DNA from: Ktedonobacterales bacterium
GTDB taxonomy: Bacteria > Chloroflexota > Ktedonobacteria > Ktedonobacterales > Ktedonobacteraceae
Reading direction: 5' to 3'
Assembly: GCA_027451525.1 (NCBI GenBank)
Contig: DAIDJF010000016.1
Coordinates: 21,211-85,210 of the forward strand
Length of the DNA: 64,000 bases
Numbering within the stretch: the first letter of the stretch is position 1; each line of letters begins with the position of its first letter. A program made the position numbers and the translations under genes. Positions 18,331 to 26,609 of the stretch are shown here, piece after piece. A model generated the notes under the pieces. That model worked only from the letters and a program-made list of their open reading frames with translations. It was not told the origin of the DNA and searched no databases.

Positions 18331-19142
18331 AAACGACCACGCGCCCGTTCACGCGACGGCAATACCTCAAGGCAGGTCGTCCACCAACCAGTGAGAATGG
18401 TCTCGATAAACTCTTCTGGCAGGTGCTCTTGACGCATTTCATGGGCCAAACGCACATGGTCATACATAACCGGCAACAACTGACATGAAACCTGTTGTAA
18501 CACTGGTTGTATGGTCAAAAGTGCGTACCAGACGCTTGTCTGCCCATCATTCGGTGGACGCCCAATAGCACCGACATTAACAAGCTGGCGTCCATCAGCT
18601 AGCTGGCGCTGCCACTGAATGCCCGTGTGCGTGCAGAGAAGTATGTCCGCTTCGTAGTCCGTAAGCAGTTTATCCAGAAATGGCTCTGGCGTCGTCGATT
18701 CCCAGAGAAACTCATTGACGCGGCGCGGCGACCCGTGGGCCATCAGGACACGTTTTCCCGCCAGATTAAGCCGAAATGTCGGCGGTAACGCACGTAGCCA
18801 GTCCTTGTAGCGATCAGAGGTATGAGCCAGCGTATAGTCATAGCTGATCTGCGCGTAATAATTATCGCGTGGATCGGTATAGCCACAGGCACAATCAGCT
18901 AAGCGGTTGCCAATGCTATGATCGTAATTGCCCTGCATGCACTGCACGTTATATTCCCACAAGAGCGGAAATACACGATCAGGATGTGGGCCAAAGCCGC
19001 CCATGTCACCCAGGCAATAGAACGCTTGTGCACCACGCCGCAGCGCATCGTCAATTGTCGCCTGCAAGGACAGATAATTGTTATAGCAACCGCCAAAAAC
19101 CGCAATTCGATACGGCTTTGCTTGCTCGTCTTGCTGCTCCAT
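18327..19142 (-). CDS. metallophosphoesterase-fold protein with altered metal ligands
   Basis: A 271-residue protein of the calcineurin-like/YfcE fold. Core motifs are CLGDMGGFGPHP, QGNYDHS and LMAHGSPRRVNEF. However, the first metal motif, normally D-x-H-G-N, reads GGCYNN, and the terminal GHTH motif reads CTHTG, so several usual ligands are missing. It may use a different metal set, or act as a binding or regulatory subunit. The start is the ATG at 19142, after AAAGGAGATG. It is the last gene of an operon with a radical SAM enzyme (22-bp gap) and an MFS transporter. Confidence 0.8.
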   Translation of the reverse strand: MEQQDEQAKPYRIAVFGGCYNNYLSLQATIDDALRRGAQAFYCLGDMGGFGPHPDRVFPLLWEYNVQCMQGNYDHSIGNRLADCACGYTDPRDNYYAQISYDYTLAHTSDRYKDWLRALPPTFRLNLAGKRVLMAHGSPRRVNEFLWESTTPEPFLDKLLTDYEADILLCTHTGIQWQRQLADGRQLVNVGAIGRPPNDGQTSVWYALLTIQPVLQQVSCQLLPVMYDHVRLAHEMRQEHLPEEFIETILTGWWTTCLEVLPSRERARGRF

Positions 19143-19164
19143 CACATCTCCTTTCTGGCATATA

Positions 19165-20088
19165 TCATGTGCGACAGGTGACGCCATAGACATGACAGGT
19201 GTAGCAGGGTTGCCAGGCCAGTTTGATCGGCTGAAGGCCATCACGCAGGCTTGTGCCCATTTTCGCTCCCGGTGTGTTAATCAGCAGCGGGCAGGGATAG
19301 ACGCCATCATCAGTGACCATGCGACAACTGCTGCACTGCAATTTCTGCGCCTCACCTGGTTGTAGATCACCCTCGTGCAGCAACTCATTCTCCGTGTAGC
19401 CGCGTGTGCGTCGCTCCTCGCGTCCAATCAAGAAGGGAACAAGAAATTTCAGGCGTGGCTTGTCGATACCCAAACCGCGCACAAAATTGATAAACGTCGC
19501 GCGCTCATGTGCCTGTCCCATTCCAGGTCGCACCTCGGTGACAGTAATAACCGGATTGACACCATACGAGGCCAGACGATTGATACCTGCAATGATGCGC
19601 TCGAACGTGCCTTTGCCGCGTATTGGGTCGTTATCTTCTGCCGTGTAACCGTCCAAACTGACACGCAGATCCAACGAATAGGGTGCGTCGCGAAAAACGC
19701 CACCCAGCCATGCCGCCATCTCATCATCAATGAGGATACCATTGGTTAAAATTGATAACGGCCCTTGCGCTAACGTCATTAAGATGAGAGCGCGAATATC
19801 GGGATGCAGGAATGGCTCACCCCCTGTAAAATAATATTCGCGCACTCCCTGTTGACGCGCCTCCGCCAGGGTATTGCATACCTGCTCCACCGTCAGCATT
19901 TCGTGCTGATGATTTTTCGGGCCACAGGTGATAAAGCAGTGCAGGCACGCGATATTACACAGCGTGCCTGTGACCTGTAGCCAGAGCGTATCCAGGGCAT
20001 CTAGCTGCAACTCCGGCGCGTCTGGACTGATCAAGACGGGCGAATGATGGTTAATGGGCAAAACACGGCTACTTTCTGGTCGGCTCAT
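19165..20088 (-). CDS. radical SAM protein with SPASM-like C-terminus
   Basis: A 307-residue radical SAM enzyme. The [4Fe-4S]-SAM motif is CNIACLHC (about 43-50) and the SAM-binding YYFTGGEPFLHP motif follows. The C-terminus carries six more cysteines: CSSC, YPCP, CYTC and a final TCRT, arranged like a SPASM/twitch auxiliary cluster domain. Such enzymes modify peptides or small metabolites. No precursor peptide is visible nearby. The operon context (MFS exporter or importer upstream with a 22-bp gap, phosphoesterase-like gene downstream) suggests synthesis or processing of a transported metabolite. Shine-Dalgarno AAAGGAGAG precedes the ATG. Confidence 0.88.
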   Translation of the reverse strand: MSRPESSRVLPINHHSPVLISPDAPELQLDALDTLWLQVTGTLCNIACLHCFITCGPKNHQHEMLTVEQVCNTLAEARQQGVREYYFTGGEPFLHPDIRALILMTLAQGPLSILTNGILIDDEMAAWLGGVFRDAPYSLDLRVSLDGYTAEDNDPIRGKGTFERIIAGINRLASYGVNPVITVTEVRPGMGQAHERATFINFVRGLGIDKPRLKFLVPFLIGREERRTRGYTENELLHEGDLQPGEAQKLQCSSCRMVTDDGVYPCPLLINTPGAKMGTSLRDGLQPIKLAWQPCYTCHVYGVTCRT

Positions 20089-20110
20089 GCTCTCTCCTTT
20101 TTGAATAACA

Positions 20111-21502
20111 TCATTGCGAAATGGGAACCATTTTTTCTAGCGGCGTACCCGCACCCTCGACGCCCCGGAAATACCAGGGCAGCATCGCCAGCGCACCCAC
20201 AAGCCAGAGCAGAGCCAACACGACTAACGCGCCGCCAATGCCGAGCGGTCCCAACGCAATCCAGACCAGTAACGGCGCACTTGCGGCGGCTCCAATGCGC
20301 CCAACCGCAACTGAGAGGCCAATGCCAGTTGAACGCAGGTGTGTGGGGAATATCTCAGAGAAGGTCGGATAGGCACTCGTCCACGCTCCGGTCGCGAAGA
20401 AGTTTGCCAGCATAAAGGTGAGCAAAACAATCAAACCGCTATGCGTTGCCGTCGCTGGAGCGAGCAAGACAGCACTCGCGGCGGCAAGCACGTAAAACAT
20501 CGGGACGGTCTTTTTGCGCCCCAGCACATCAATCACCAGGACCATCACCAAACCGCCCGCCAGCGCGCCGACATTGCCCAGGAAGTAGAACCAGGGAATC
20601 TGCGTGGCCGGAATGTTGATAGCAGGCAGGACAACCAGCGAGAGAAAGGCGAACATGCCGTAGTAACCAAAGGCTTCTGAGAGATCCAGCACACAGCCAA
20701 GCGCGAGACGAGCGGGATAGCGCGTCAGCAATTCTTTGATCTGCGCAAAGAAGGGTTGCGGAGTTGCCATGTCAATCGCAATGGCTTCAACAGGTTTTTT
20801 CGACTCCTGGCAAGCCAGTATTTCAATCTGTTTGACCACCTCTTCAGCCTCTTGTCGCCGTCCCTTGCTCAGCAACCAGCGCGGCGACTCAGGAATAGCG
20901 CGCCGCATCCAGAGCACAAATAAAGCGGCAATCGCGCCTATGGCAAAACCGAAACGCCAGCCGATATTAGCTGCCAGCAGATTGATGAAATAGAGATTGA
21001 CCAGCGCGGCAACCATCGCTCCCACTGTCCAGAAATTCATCACCAGGCCATTGACCTTGCCACGATTATTAGGCGGGATAAACTCGCTGATAGCAGAATT
21101 GACAGCGGCATATTCCGCGCCAACGCCAATCGCCGTTAAGAAACGGAAAGCCAGCAGAAAAGGATAGTTGGGAGAAAGGGCGGTAATTATGGTACAAACC
21201 GAATAGAGGAGGAGCGTGACAATAAAGAGACGTTTGCGTCCAAAGCGGTCCGCTAGATAGCCAAAGACGAACGCCCCCACCATAATGCCGAGCAACCAGA
21301 TACTAACTATCCAGGATGCCTCGCTGGCGTTGAGGTGAAAGACACCTTGGATGATGCCCAACACGCTGCCGACAATATTGACCTCAAAAGCGTCAAGCAG
21401 CCAGCCAATACCCAGCACAACGGTCACGGTGGTATGAAAACGACTCCAGCATAAGCGGTCCAACCGACGTGTCACATCGGTCGCGATGCGCTGCGTTGCC
21501 AT
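20111..21502 (-). CDS. MFS transporter, sugar-porter/AAHS-like
   Basis: A 463-residue 12-helix major facilitator. Visible signatures: the loop 2-3 motif GYLADRFGRKRLF, RFLTAIGVGAEYAAVNSAISEF, and PESPRWLLSKGRR after helix 6, typical of the sugar-porter/metabolite:H+ symporter group; the loop 8-9 motif DVLGRKK is also present. Length is normal. The start ATG at 21502 follows AAAGGA. It leads the operon with the radical SAM and phosphoesterase-like genes. The substrate is unknown; aromatic acids or sugars are typical for the family. Confidence 0.88.
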   Translation of the reverse strand: MATQRIATDVTRRLDRLCWSRFHTTVTVVLGIGWLLDAFEVNIVGSVLGIIQGVFHLNASEASWIVSIWLLGIMVGAFVFGYLADRFGRKRLFIVTLLLYSVCTIITALSPNYPFLLAFRFLTAIGVGAEYAAVNSAISEFIPPNNRGKVNGLVMNFWTVGAMVAALVNLYFINLLAANIGWRFGFAIGAIAALFVLWMRRAIPESPRWLLSKGRRQEAEEVVKQIEILACQESKKPVEAIAIDMATPQPFFAQIKELLTRYPARLALGCVLDLSEAFGYYGMFAFLSLVVLPAINIPATQIPWFYFLGNVGALAGGLVMVLVIDVLGRKKTVPMFYVLAAASAVLLAPATATHSGLIVLLTFMLANFFATGAWTSAYPTFSEIFPTHLRSTGIGLSVAVGRIGAAASAPLLVWIALGPLGIGGALVVLALLWLVGALAMLPWYFRGVEGAGTPLEKMVPISQ

Positions 21503-21539
21503 ACGTATCCTTTCTTACACTATCCAGAATACACATCTA

Positions 21540-21605
21540 TATCCTATTTTTTTAGGATACAACACGTGTTTATATTTGCTCTGTAGCATAGACTACAGAA
21601 CAAAT
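21540..21605. promoter_or_regulatory. cluster of three inverted repeats upstream of the MFS-radical SAM operon
   Basis: Three elements lie within 66 bp: TATCCTA/TAGGATA around six T (21540-21559), the palindrome AACACGTGTT (21561-21570), and ATTTG-CTGTAG/CTACAG-CAAAT with a two-base internal mismatch (21574-21605). Any may be an operator or a transcript hairpin for the minus-strand operon. Confidence 0.45.
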
Positions 21606-21686
21606 ACATGTAATCATGGATACGTTATCAGCAAGAAAACAGTTCACAGGAGAAGGGATTTTCAACAAGGTAAAAACGAGAGAAGA

Positions 21687-21759
21687 CGCGCCCAGCAGGA
21701 CTCGAACCTGCGACCAACGGATTAGAAATCCGATGCTCTATCCACTGAGCTATGGGCGC
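21687..21759 (-). tRNA. tRNA-Arg (anticodon TCT)
   Basis: The 73-nt minus-strand cloverleaf has acceptor GCGCCCA/TGGGCGC, a D-arm with GCTCAGTGGATAGAGC, a TTTCTAA anticodon loop (anticodon TCT) and a TTCGAGT T-loop. CCA is not encoded. It lies 184 bp upstream of the MFS gene on the same strand. Confidence 0.95.
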
Positions 21760-21910
21760 ATGACAGAGAGAGAAAACTCCTCACTCTTCGCTCATAATCA
21801 TAACAAGTTCTCTTGTGATTCGTCAAGCATTTATTTTTCCAGCACCTGTTTTGCAAAACGACATCGTCTTATGCTCATGGAGAGAAATGTAGCCGGATTG
21901 CCCAGTAGTC

Positions 21911-21940
21911 TTGACAAGTCACCCTGATAAGCCATATAAT
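21911..21940 (+). promoter_or_regulatory. sigma70-type promoter of sufB
   Basis: TTGACA (21911-21916), an 18-bp spacer and TATAAT (21935-21940) precede sufB by about 107 bp. GATATC-ACT-GATATC (22010-22024) in the leader is a possible operator. Confidence 0.75.
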
Positions 21941-22047
21941 AGCAGTAAATCCGAGTTCGCAGGTAAGGATTAACAATCTGGGGAGTTGATGCTCTCCATA
22001 CTTTGCATAGATATCACTGATATCACAGCCAGCAATGGGAGTAAATC

Positions 22048-23448
22048 ATGAGTCAGGCATTTGAGTTGGAACAGGGTACTTATACAGCCGGGTTCCATGT
22101 AGCCGAAAACTACACGTTCAAGTCTGAAAAAGGACTGAACAAGAAGGTCGTCGAGCAGATCTCTGAGATGAAGGGCGAACCCGCCTGGATGCGGCAGTTC
22201 CGTCTGAAGAGCCTGGAGCTTTTTGAGAAGCGTCCTATGCCCACCTGGGGAGCTGACCTCTCTGGCATCAACTTCGACGATATCTATTATTATATCAAAC
22301 CTGTGCAACAGCAGGGCAAAACCTGGGATGACATTCCATCCGAGATCAAAGATACCTTTGATCGCCTGGGCATTCCACAGGCCGAGCAGAAATATCTCGC
22401 AGGTGTGACCGCGCAGTACGAGAGCGAGGCAGTCTATCATAAGGTACGTGAAGACCTGGAAAAACTGGGTGTGATCTTCACCGATATGGACACCGCCCTG
22501 CGCGAGTATCCTGATATCATCAAGGAACACTTTGGCACAGTCATCCCGCCATCCGATAACAAGTTTGCTTCATTGAACAGTGCCGTGTGGAGCGGTGGCA
22601 GTTTCGTCTACGTACCGAGAGGCGTGCGCGTGGAGATTCCGCTGCAAGCCTACTTCCGCATTAACGCGAAGAACATGGGCCAGTTCGAGCGCACATTGAT
22701 TATCGCCGAGCCAGGGTCATACATCCACTATGTCGAGGGTTGCACAGCACCATCCTACACCAGCGATAGCCTGCACAGCGCGGTTGTCGAGATCAAGGTG
22801 ATGGAAGGCGCGCGCGTGCGCTACACCACCATTCAGAACTGGTCGAAGAACGTCTACAACCTTGTGACCAAGCGCGCCGCCGCCTATCGCGACGCGACAA
22901 TGGAATGGGTTGATGGCAACCTCGGCTCAAAGGTGACGATGAAATATCCCGCCGTGCTGCTGATGGAGCCGGGTGCGCGTGGCGATATCCTTTCCGTCGC
23001 CTTCGCTAATGACGGTATGCATCAGGACGCGGGCGCGAAAGTCACGCATCTGGCCCCACACACGACCTCGCAGATCCTCTCGAAGTCCGTCTCGAAGGGT
23101 ACAGGACGCGCATCCTATCGCGGTCTCGTGCGCATTAATCCAGGTGCGCACCACACCAAGTCAAGCGTGCGTTGTGACGCGCTGCTGCTCGACGAGAATG
23201 CGCGCACCGACACCTACCCGACGATCCGTGTCGAGGAGAACGAGACCGAGATTGGACACGAGGCGACAGTCTCGAAGGTTGGCGAAGATCAGCTCTTCTA
23301 CCTGATGAGCCGTGGCCTGGACGAGTCCGAAGCCTACTCGCTGATCGTCAACGGCTTCATCGAGCCAATCACCAAAGAACTGCCGATGGAGTACGCGGTC
23401 GAACTGAACCGCCTCATCCAGCTTGAGATGTCCGGTAGCGTGGGCTAA
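22048..23448 (+). CDS. sufB: Fe-S cluster assembly protein SufB
   Basis: A 466-residue SufB, the scaffold subunit of the SUF iron-sulfur assembly complex, where it normally works with SufC (ATPase) and SufD. Diagnostic segments: [16 protein letters not shown] near the N-terminus, the central [29 protein letters not shown] with the conserved cysteine, and the C-terminal [17 protein letters not shown]. Length is typical. sufC and sufD are not in the window next to it, so sufB is split from the usual operon or is a lone copy. Shine-Dalgarno GGGAG and a good promoter are present. Confidence 0.95.
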   Translation: MSQAFELEQGTYTAGFHVAENYTFKSEKGLNKKVVEQISEMKGEPAWMRQFRLKSLELFEKRPMPTWGADLSGINFDDIYYYIKPVQQQGKTWDDIPSEIKDTFDRLGIPQAEQKYLAGVTAQYESEAVYHKVREDLEKLGVIFTDMDTALREYPDIIKEHFGTVIPPSDNKFASLNSAVWSGGSFVYVPRGVRVEIPLQAYFRINAKNMGQFERTLIIAEPGSYIHYVEGCTAPSYTSDSLHSAVVEIKVMEGARVRYTTIQNWSKNVYNLVTKRAAAYRDATMEWVDGNLGSKVTMKYPAVLLMEPGARGDILSVAFANDGMHQDAGAKVTHLAPHTTSQILSKSVSKGTGRASYRGLVRINPGAHHTKSSVRCDALLLDENARTDTYPTIRVEENETEIGHEATVSKVGEDQLFYLMSRGLDESEAYSLIVNGFIEPITKELPMEYAVELNRLIQLEMSGSVG

Positions 23449-23497
23449 ACCAACAAGACAAGCGGGACACGCTTCTCTTGGCAATATACACAATATT

Positions 23498-23641
23498 GCC
23501 AAGAGGCATAACAACGCGCAAATAAGCAGGGCGACCGCAAGGGTCGCCCCTACAATGAAAACGGGCACGATATAATATCGTATCATTGTAAGGGCGAGGC
23601 TTGCCCTCTCCCTGCTTATTGTACGTGTTATGCCTCTTGGC
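23498..23641. repeat. long palindromic repeat, copy 1 of the ~80-bp family with extended arms
   Basis: The outer arms are a perfect 16-bp inverted repeat (GCCAAGAGGCATAACA at 23498-23513 and its complement at 23626-23641). Inside are AATAAGCAGGG (23521-23531) and its complement (23610-23620), then the family core: AGGGCGACC...CGCCCCTACAATGA and the mirror half from 23583 to 23607. Just before it, CTCTTGGCAATAT pairs with ATATTGCCAAGAG (23475-23505), sharing bases with the left arm. It lies downstream of sufB. No transposase is present. It looks like a non-autonomous palindromic element (REP/MITE-like). Confidence 0.8.
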
Positions 23642-23725
23642 AGGAAGCGAGCGCGTGCTATATACTATATTTGAGCTCATATTTTATACAGATATATTTA
23701 TATTTGCAAATTTCAGGAACGCACA

Positions 23726-24331
23726 ATGATTGATCATTCACCCGATACACCCACACCATCTGAACGCTATCGGCAGATGCTTTTACGAAGGCAACATCTG
23801 TGCTACCATTATGGCAGAATGATGGCAGTGTGGGGCACGGGTAGTCTCAGTATTTTCGCTATTTTCTTTTTCATGGTCCTCGTGCAAGCCCATGGCAATC
23901 TGCAAGATAACCGTTTCTGGCTGGCATCTTCGGTATTGTTCGTGGCACATCTTCTTATCATCTCCGGCGGTCTATGGCTGCTGAAGAAAGCGCGCAGAGA
24001 GCCAACAGCGCGCGACGTTGAGCAGTTTCGGCGCAGAGAGCGCGTGCGCCTCTTTCGTCAGGCCCAGGGCATCCTCTCGCTGGAGTATCGCCTGCTTGGG
24101 CGCGTGCTACTGATCTGTGTGGGTAGCCTACTCAGCCTTGGTGGTCTCTCAGTGATCTACTTCTTCGGCCTACTAGCCCTGGACGGCTGGGGTTATCTCT
24201 CCATCGGCATCATCTTACTGATAGGCGCAATCTTCGTCCTGCCCAAAGAAGGCAAACGGCTCCAGCAAGAAAGCGCGAAACAACTGAGCCAAATTTTAAT
24301 TTACGAAGAAACGCAGGTGGATGGGGAATAA
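23726..24331 (+). CDS. hypothetical four-helix membrane protein
   Basis: A 201-residue protein with two pairs of hydrophobic helices (about 32-54, 66-85, 127-148, 153-172) separated by an Arg-rich cytosolic linker (KKARREPTARDVEQFRRRERVRLF). No family is recognised. Shine-Dalgarno AGGAAC precedes the ATG. The macro-domain gene starts 26 bp downstream, so the two may share a transcript. Confidence 0.6.
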   Translation: MIDHSPDTPTPSERYRQMLLRRQHLCYHYGRMMAVWGTGSLSIFAIFFFMVLVQAHGNLQDNRFWLASSVLFVAHLLIISGGLWLLKKARREPTARDVEQFRRRERVRLFRQAQGILSLEYRLLGRVLLICVGSLLSLGGLSVIYFFGLLALDGWGYLSIGIILLIGAIFVLPKEGKRLQQESAKQLSQILIYEETQVDGE

Positions 24332-24357
24332 GATCATATCAAAGTGGAGAATAATGC

Positions 24358-24843
24358 ATGAGCCATATACACTATGTAAAAGGCGATATTTTTGATGCCA
24401 GGACACAGGTAATCGTCAATCCAGTCAATTGCCAGGGAATTATGGGCAAAGGACTGGCACTGACATTCAAGCAGCACTATCCTGAAATGTTTCTCGTCTA
24501 TAAGCAAGAATGCAAAACAGGCAAATTACGTATTGGACATCCGACACTATATAAAACCAGCGCTCCCTGGATATTGAACTTTCCAACCAAAGATAGCCCT
24601 TTCGCCAACTCAAAAATGGAATACATTGAAAAGAGCCTGCAATATTTTGTTGAGAACTACAAGAAGGCAGGCATTAGCAGTATCGCATTTCCTAAATTAG
24701 GCACATACCACGGTAGGCTCTCATGGGATGACGTTGGGCCATTGATGGCAAAATATCTTAGTCAGATCGATATTGAGGTCTATATTTATATCGCTGAGGG
24801 CGATCAAGAATATCAATACGACGAGCCAGCAGCAGACGCATAG
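24358..24843 (+). CDS. macro-domain protein, DarG-like
   Basis: A 161-residue stand-alone macro domain, which binds ADP-ribose and often removes it from macromolecules. Motifs: VIVNPVNCQGIMGKGLAL (ligand loop, about 19-36), WILNFPTKDS, and IAFPKLGTYHGRLSW (second loop, about 104-118). The N-x-N-C-x-G-x-M-G-K-G-L-A pattern is that of the DarG/TARG1-like branch, the antitoxin of DNA ADP-ribosyltransferase DarT. No darT gene is adjacent. It converges on the fic gene with a 17-bp gap. Confidence 0.88.
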   Translation: MSHIHYVKGDIFDARTQVIVNPVNCQGIMGKGLALTFKQHYPEMFLVYKQECKTGKLRIGHPTLYKTSAPWILNFPTKDSPFANSKMEYIEKSLQYFVENYKKAGISSIAFPKLGTYHGRLSWDDVGPLMAKYLSQIDIEVYIYIAEGDQEYQYDEPAADA

Positions 24844-24860
24844 TATGAATTAGAAGTATC

Positions 24861-25811
24861 TTACAGATCTTGCTGCGCTTCAGCTTTGTAGCGCGCAATC
24901 GCTTCAGGAGTGCTATACCAGCGTCCACCGCGCTTGACAGCTTCGAGCCGCCCCTGGCGCACCAGCCAGCCCAGATAATCAGCGGAATAGCCAGATGACG
25001 CAGCAAGGGTCGCCAGCGGCTGATATGCGACATCGGGCATAGCGGCGCACACTTCAAGATATCTGTCTAGACCAGCCTCTACAGCCTGACCGATCATATT
25101 TATCAGCGAATTGTAGTTCCCAGTATTGGCAGTATCGAGAGCGAGAATATAGCGCACCCGCCAATCGCGCAGCAATAGAGCGGGGGGATAGCCGTCACGC
25201 ATAAGCATAAGATTGAGCAAGAGGCGTCCAACACGCCCGTTGCCATCAGTAAATGGATGCACTGCCTCAAAACCATGGTGCGCAATTGCAGCTCGCATGA
25301 TAGGCTCGTACTCCTGACCTGTGGTAGCAATCCATCTCACCCATTCTTGCATCAGTGACTCTACGCGCCATGCCTCTGGCGGAGTCATATTCGCACCACG
25401 AATATAGACTGGAACAGTGCGAAATTTTCCGTTATCTTCAATTATTTTATCCATCACCAGACTGTGGAGTTCACGAATCACTTTCAGTGTAATGGGCACA
25501 TCACGTTCAACCAGTTCGGTCATATACTGATATGCCTCAGCATGGTTTGTAGCTTCCAGATATTCACGCAACGGATGCCCATGCACGGTCATGCCGTATT
25601 CAATCGCCATCTGCGTCTCGCGCAAACTGAGTGTATTGCCTTCAATAGCGTTTGAGTGATACGTCAGAAAGATTTTAAGATCATCATGTAAGCGGCGCAC
25701 AGTATCCACAGGCAAAGGGCGATAGCGATCAAGCTGCGTTTTTTTGCGTGCAAGGCGTGCGGCAAGACGCGGGTCCAGGCGCGGTGTTTTGGGTTCTTTT
25801 GAGCCAGCCAT
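24861..25811 (-). CDS. Fic family protein with C-terminal DNA-binding-like domain
   Basis: A 316-residue Fic protein, an enzyme class that usually transfers AMP from ATP to target proteins. The intact catalytic motif HPFTDGNGRVGR is at 185-196. An N-terminal inhibitory helix motif SNAIEGN (53-59, Glu57) marks it as class II and self-inhibited. The C-terminus (SADYLGWLVRQGRLEAVKRG) looks like an excisionase/MerR-type winged helix. The start is the ATG at 25811, after AAAGGA; a longer reading frame upstream lacks a ribosome site. A 13-bp inverted repeat brackets its promoter, which fits self-regulation. Confidence 0.92.
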   Translation of the reverse strand: MAGSKEPKTPRLDPRLAARLARKKTQLDRYRPLPVDTVRRLHDDLKIFLTYHSNAIEGNTLSLRETQMAIEYGMTVHGHPLREYLEATNHAEAYQYMTELVERDVPITLKVIRELHSLVMDKIIEDNGKFRTVPVYIRGANMTPPEAWRVESLMQEWVRWIATTGQEYEPIMRAAIAHHGFEAVHPFTDGNGRVGRLLLNLMLMRDGYPPALLLRDWRVRYILALDTANTGNYNSLINMIGQAVEAGLDRYLEVCAAMPDVAYQPLATLAASSGYSADYLGWLVRQGRLEAVKRGGRWYSTPEAIARYKAEAQQDL

Positions 25812-25826
25812 ACAGAGTCCTTTCAT

Positions 25827-25873
25827 CACGACCACGATTGCATGATTATAGACCAAATCGTGGTCGTGTTGCA
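25827..25873 (-). promoter_or_regulatory. fic promoter with 13-bp inverted-repeat operator
   Basis: On the minus strand TTGCAA (25868-25873), an 18-bp spacer and TATAAT (25845-25850) form a promoter. A perfect 13-bp inverted repeat, CACGACCACGATT (25827-25839) and AATCGTGGTCGTG (25856-25868), flanks the -10 with a 16-bp spacer. A protein bound there would block RNA polymerase. Confidence 0.7.
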
Positions 25874-25876
25874 ACG

Positions 25877-26356
25877 TCAGCGCACACAGCGTGGGACAGT
25901 TGCCCACAGCATCTCCAATAGCTCGAAACAGCCATACTCGCTACCAATAGCCTCATATGTACCGATAAACGTCATGTCAGGTAGATAGTGCGTGAGAGCA
26001 ATCAGCGGTGGCTCTTTATGATGCCTCCCTGTTTGCTGTTGCAGACACCACTGACGGAGACGCTGCACAAAAAATTGACCTTGTTCTTCAATCTGGCCTA
26101 ATAAAAACGCCTGCGGCACGATGGGATGTTGCATACACCAGATATATGCCTCTAAAGGAGTTGCTGCTGCGTAGGAGTGATAATGCGCAAATGTCACGAG
26201 ATGCGTCGTCCAGATACGGCGCAGTGACAACCCATCAATAATAATGAGCAACGGCTCACGCTGACGGGCAGGTAGTGGGACAGTAATAGCGTCCGTGATA
26301 GGCACGACACCGCGTCTGTTTTCTCCCCCCAAAGGGGTGAGATGCACCCCATGCAT
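25877..26356 (-). CDS. hypothetical protein
   Basis: A 159-residue protein with no recognised motif. The segment LLIIIDGLSLRRIW followed by FAHYHSYAAATPLEAYIW and PQAFLLGQ has a weak receiver/alpha-beta flavour, but no phosphoacceptor pattern can be assigned. The ATG at 26356 has TAGGAG upstream. It lies 65 bp upstream of fic on the same strand, but the fic promoter sits in that gap, so coupling is uncertain. Confidence 0.55.
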   Translation of the reverse strand: MHGVHLTPLGGENRRGVVPITDAITVPLPARQREPLLIIIDGLSLRRIWTTHLVTFAHYHSYAAATPLEAYIWCMQHPIVPQAFLLGQIEEQGQFFVQRLRQWCLQQQTGRHHKEPPLIALTHYLPDMTFIGTYEAIGSEYGCFELLEMLWATVPRCVR

Positions 26357-26463
26357 GCTTGCAAACTCCTACTAATAACCGAAATAAGATTTCTTTTCTG
26401 ATTTATGTATTATACACAATAGTAATCTGTACAAATATACCAACGTACAAATCAATAGAGTGC

Positions 26464-26492
26464 TTGCTCATCATGCTTATCTCATGTACAAT
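26464..26492 (+). promoter_or_regulatory. candidate promoter of the dual-kinase gene
   Basis: TTGCTC (26464-26469), 17 bp, TACAAT (26487-26492). It is about 118 bp before the preferred GTG start. Confidence 0.45.
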
Positions 26493-26609
26493 GGGACAAG
26501 CAACTGGGGCGTAACTTGCTGCCGCTACGGACGTACATATCTATAGGCAGTCTAAAAAATCTTTTTTCAAAAAACGATGAAAAATATCTATGCAGGAGAA
26601 CACATACAC

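Noticed and set aside
20044..20993. Plus-strand frames opposite the MFS gene
   Set aside because: Low-complexity, charged translations without ribosome sites; the minus-strand transporter explains the coding signal.
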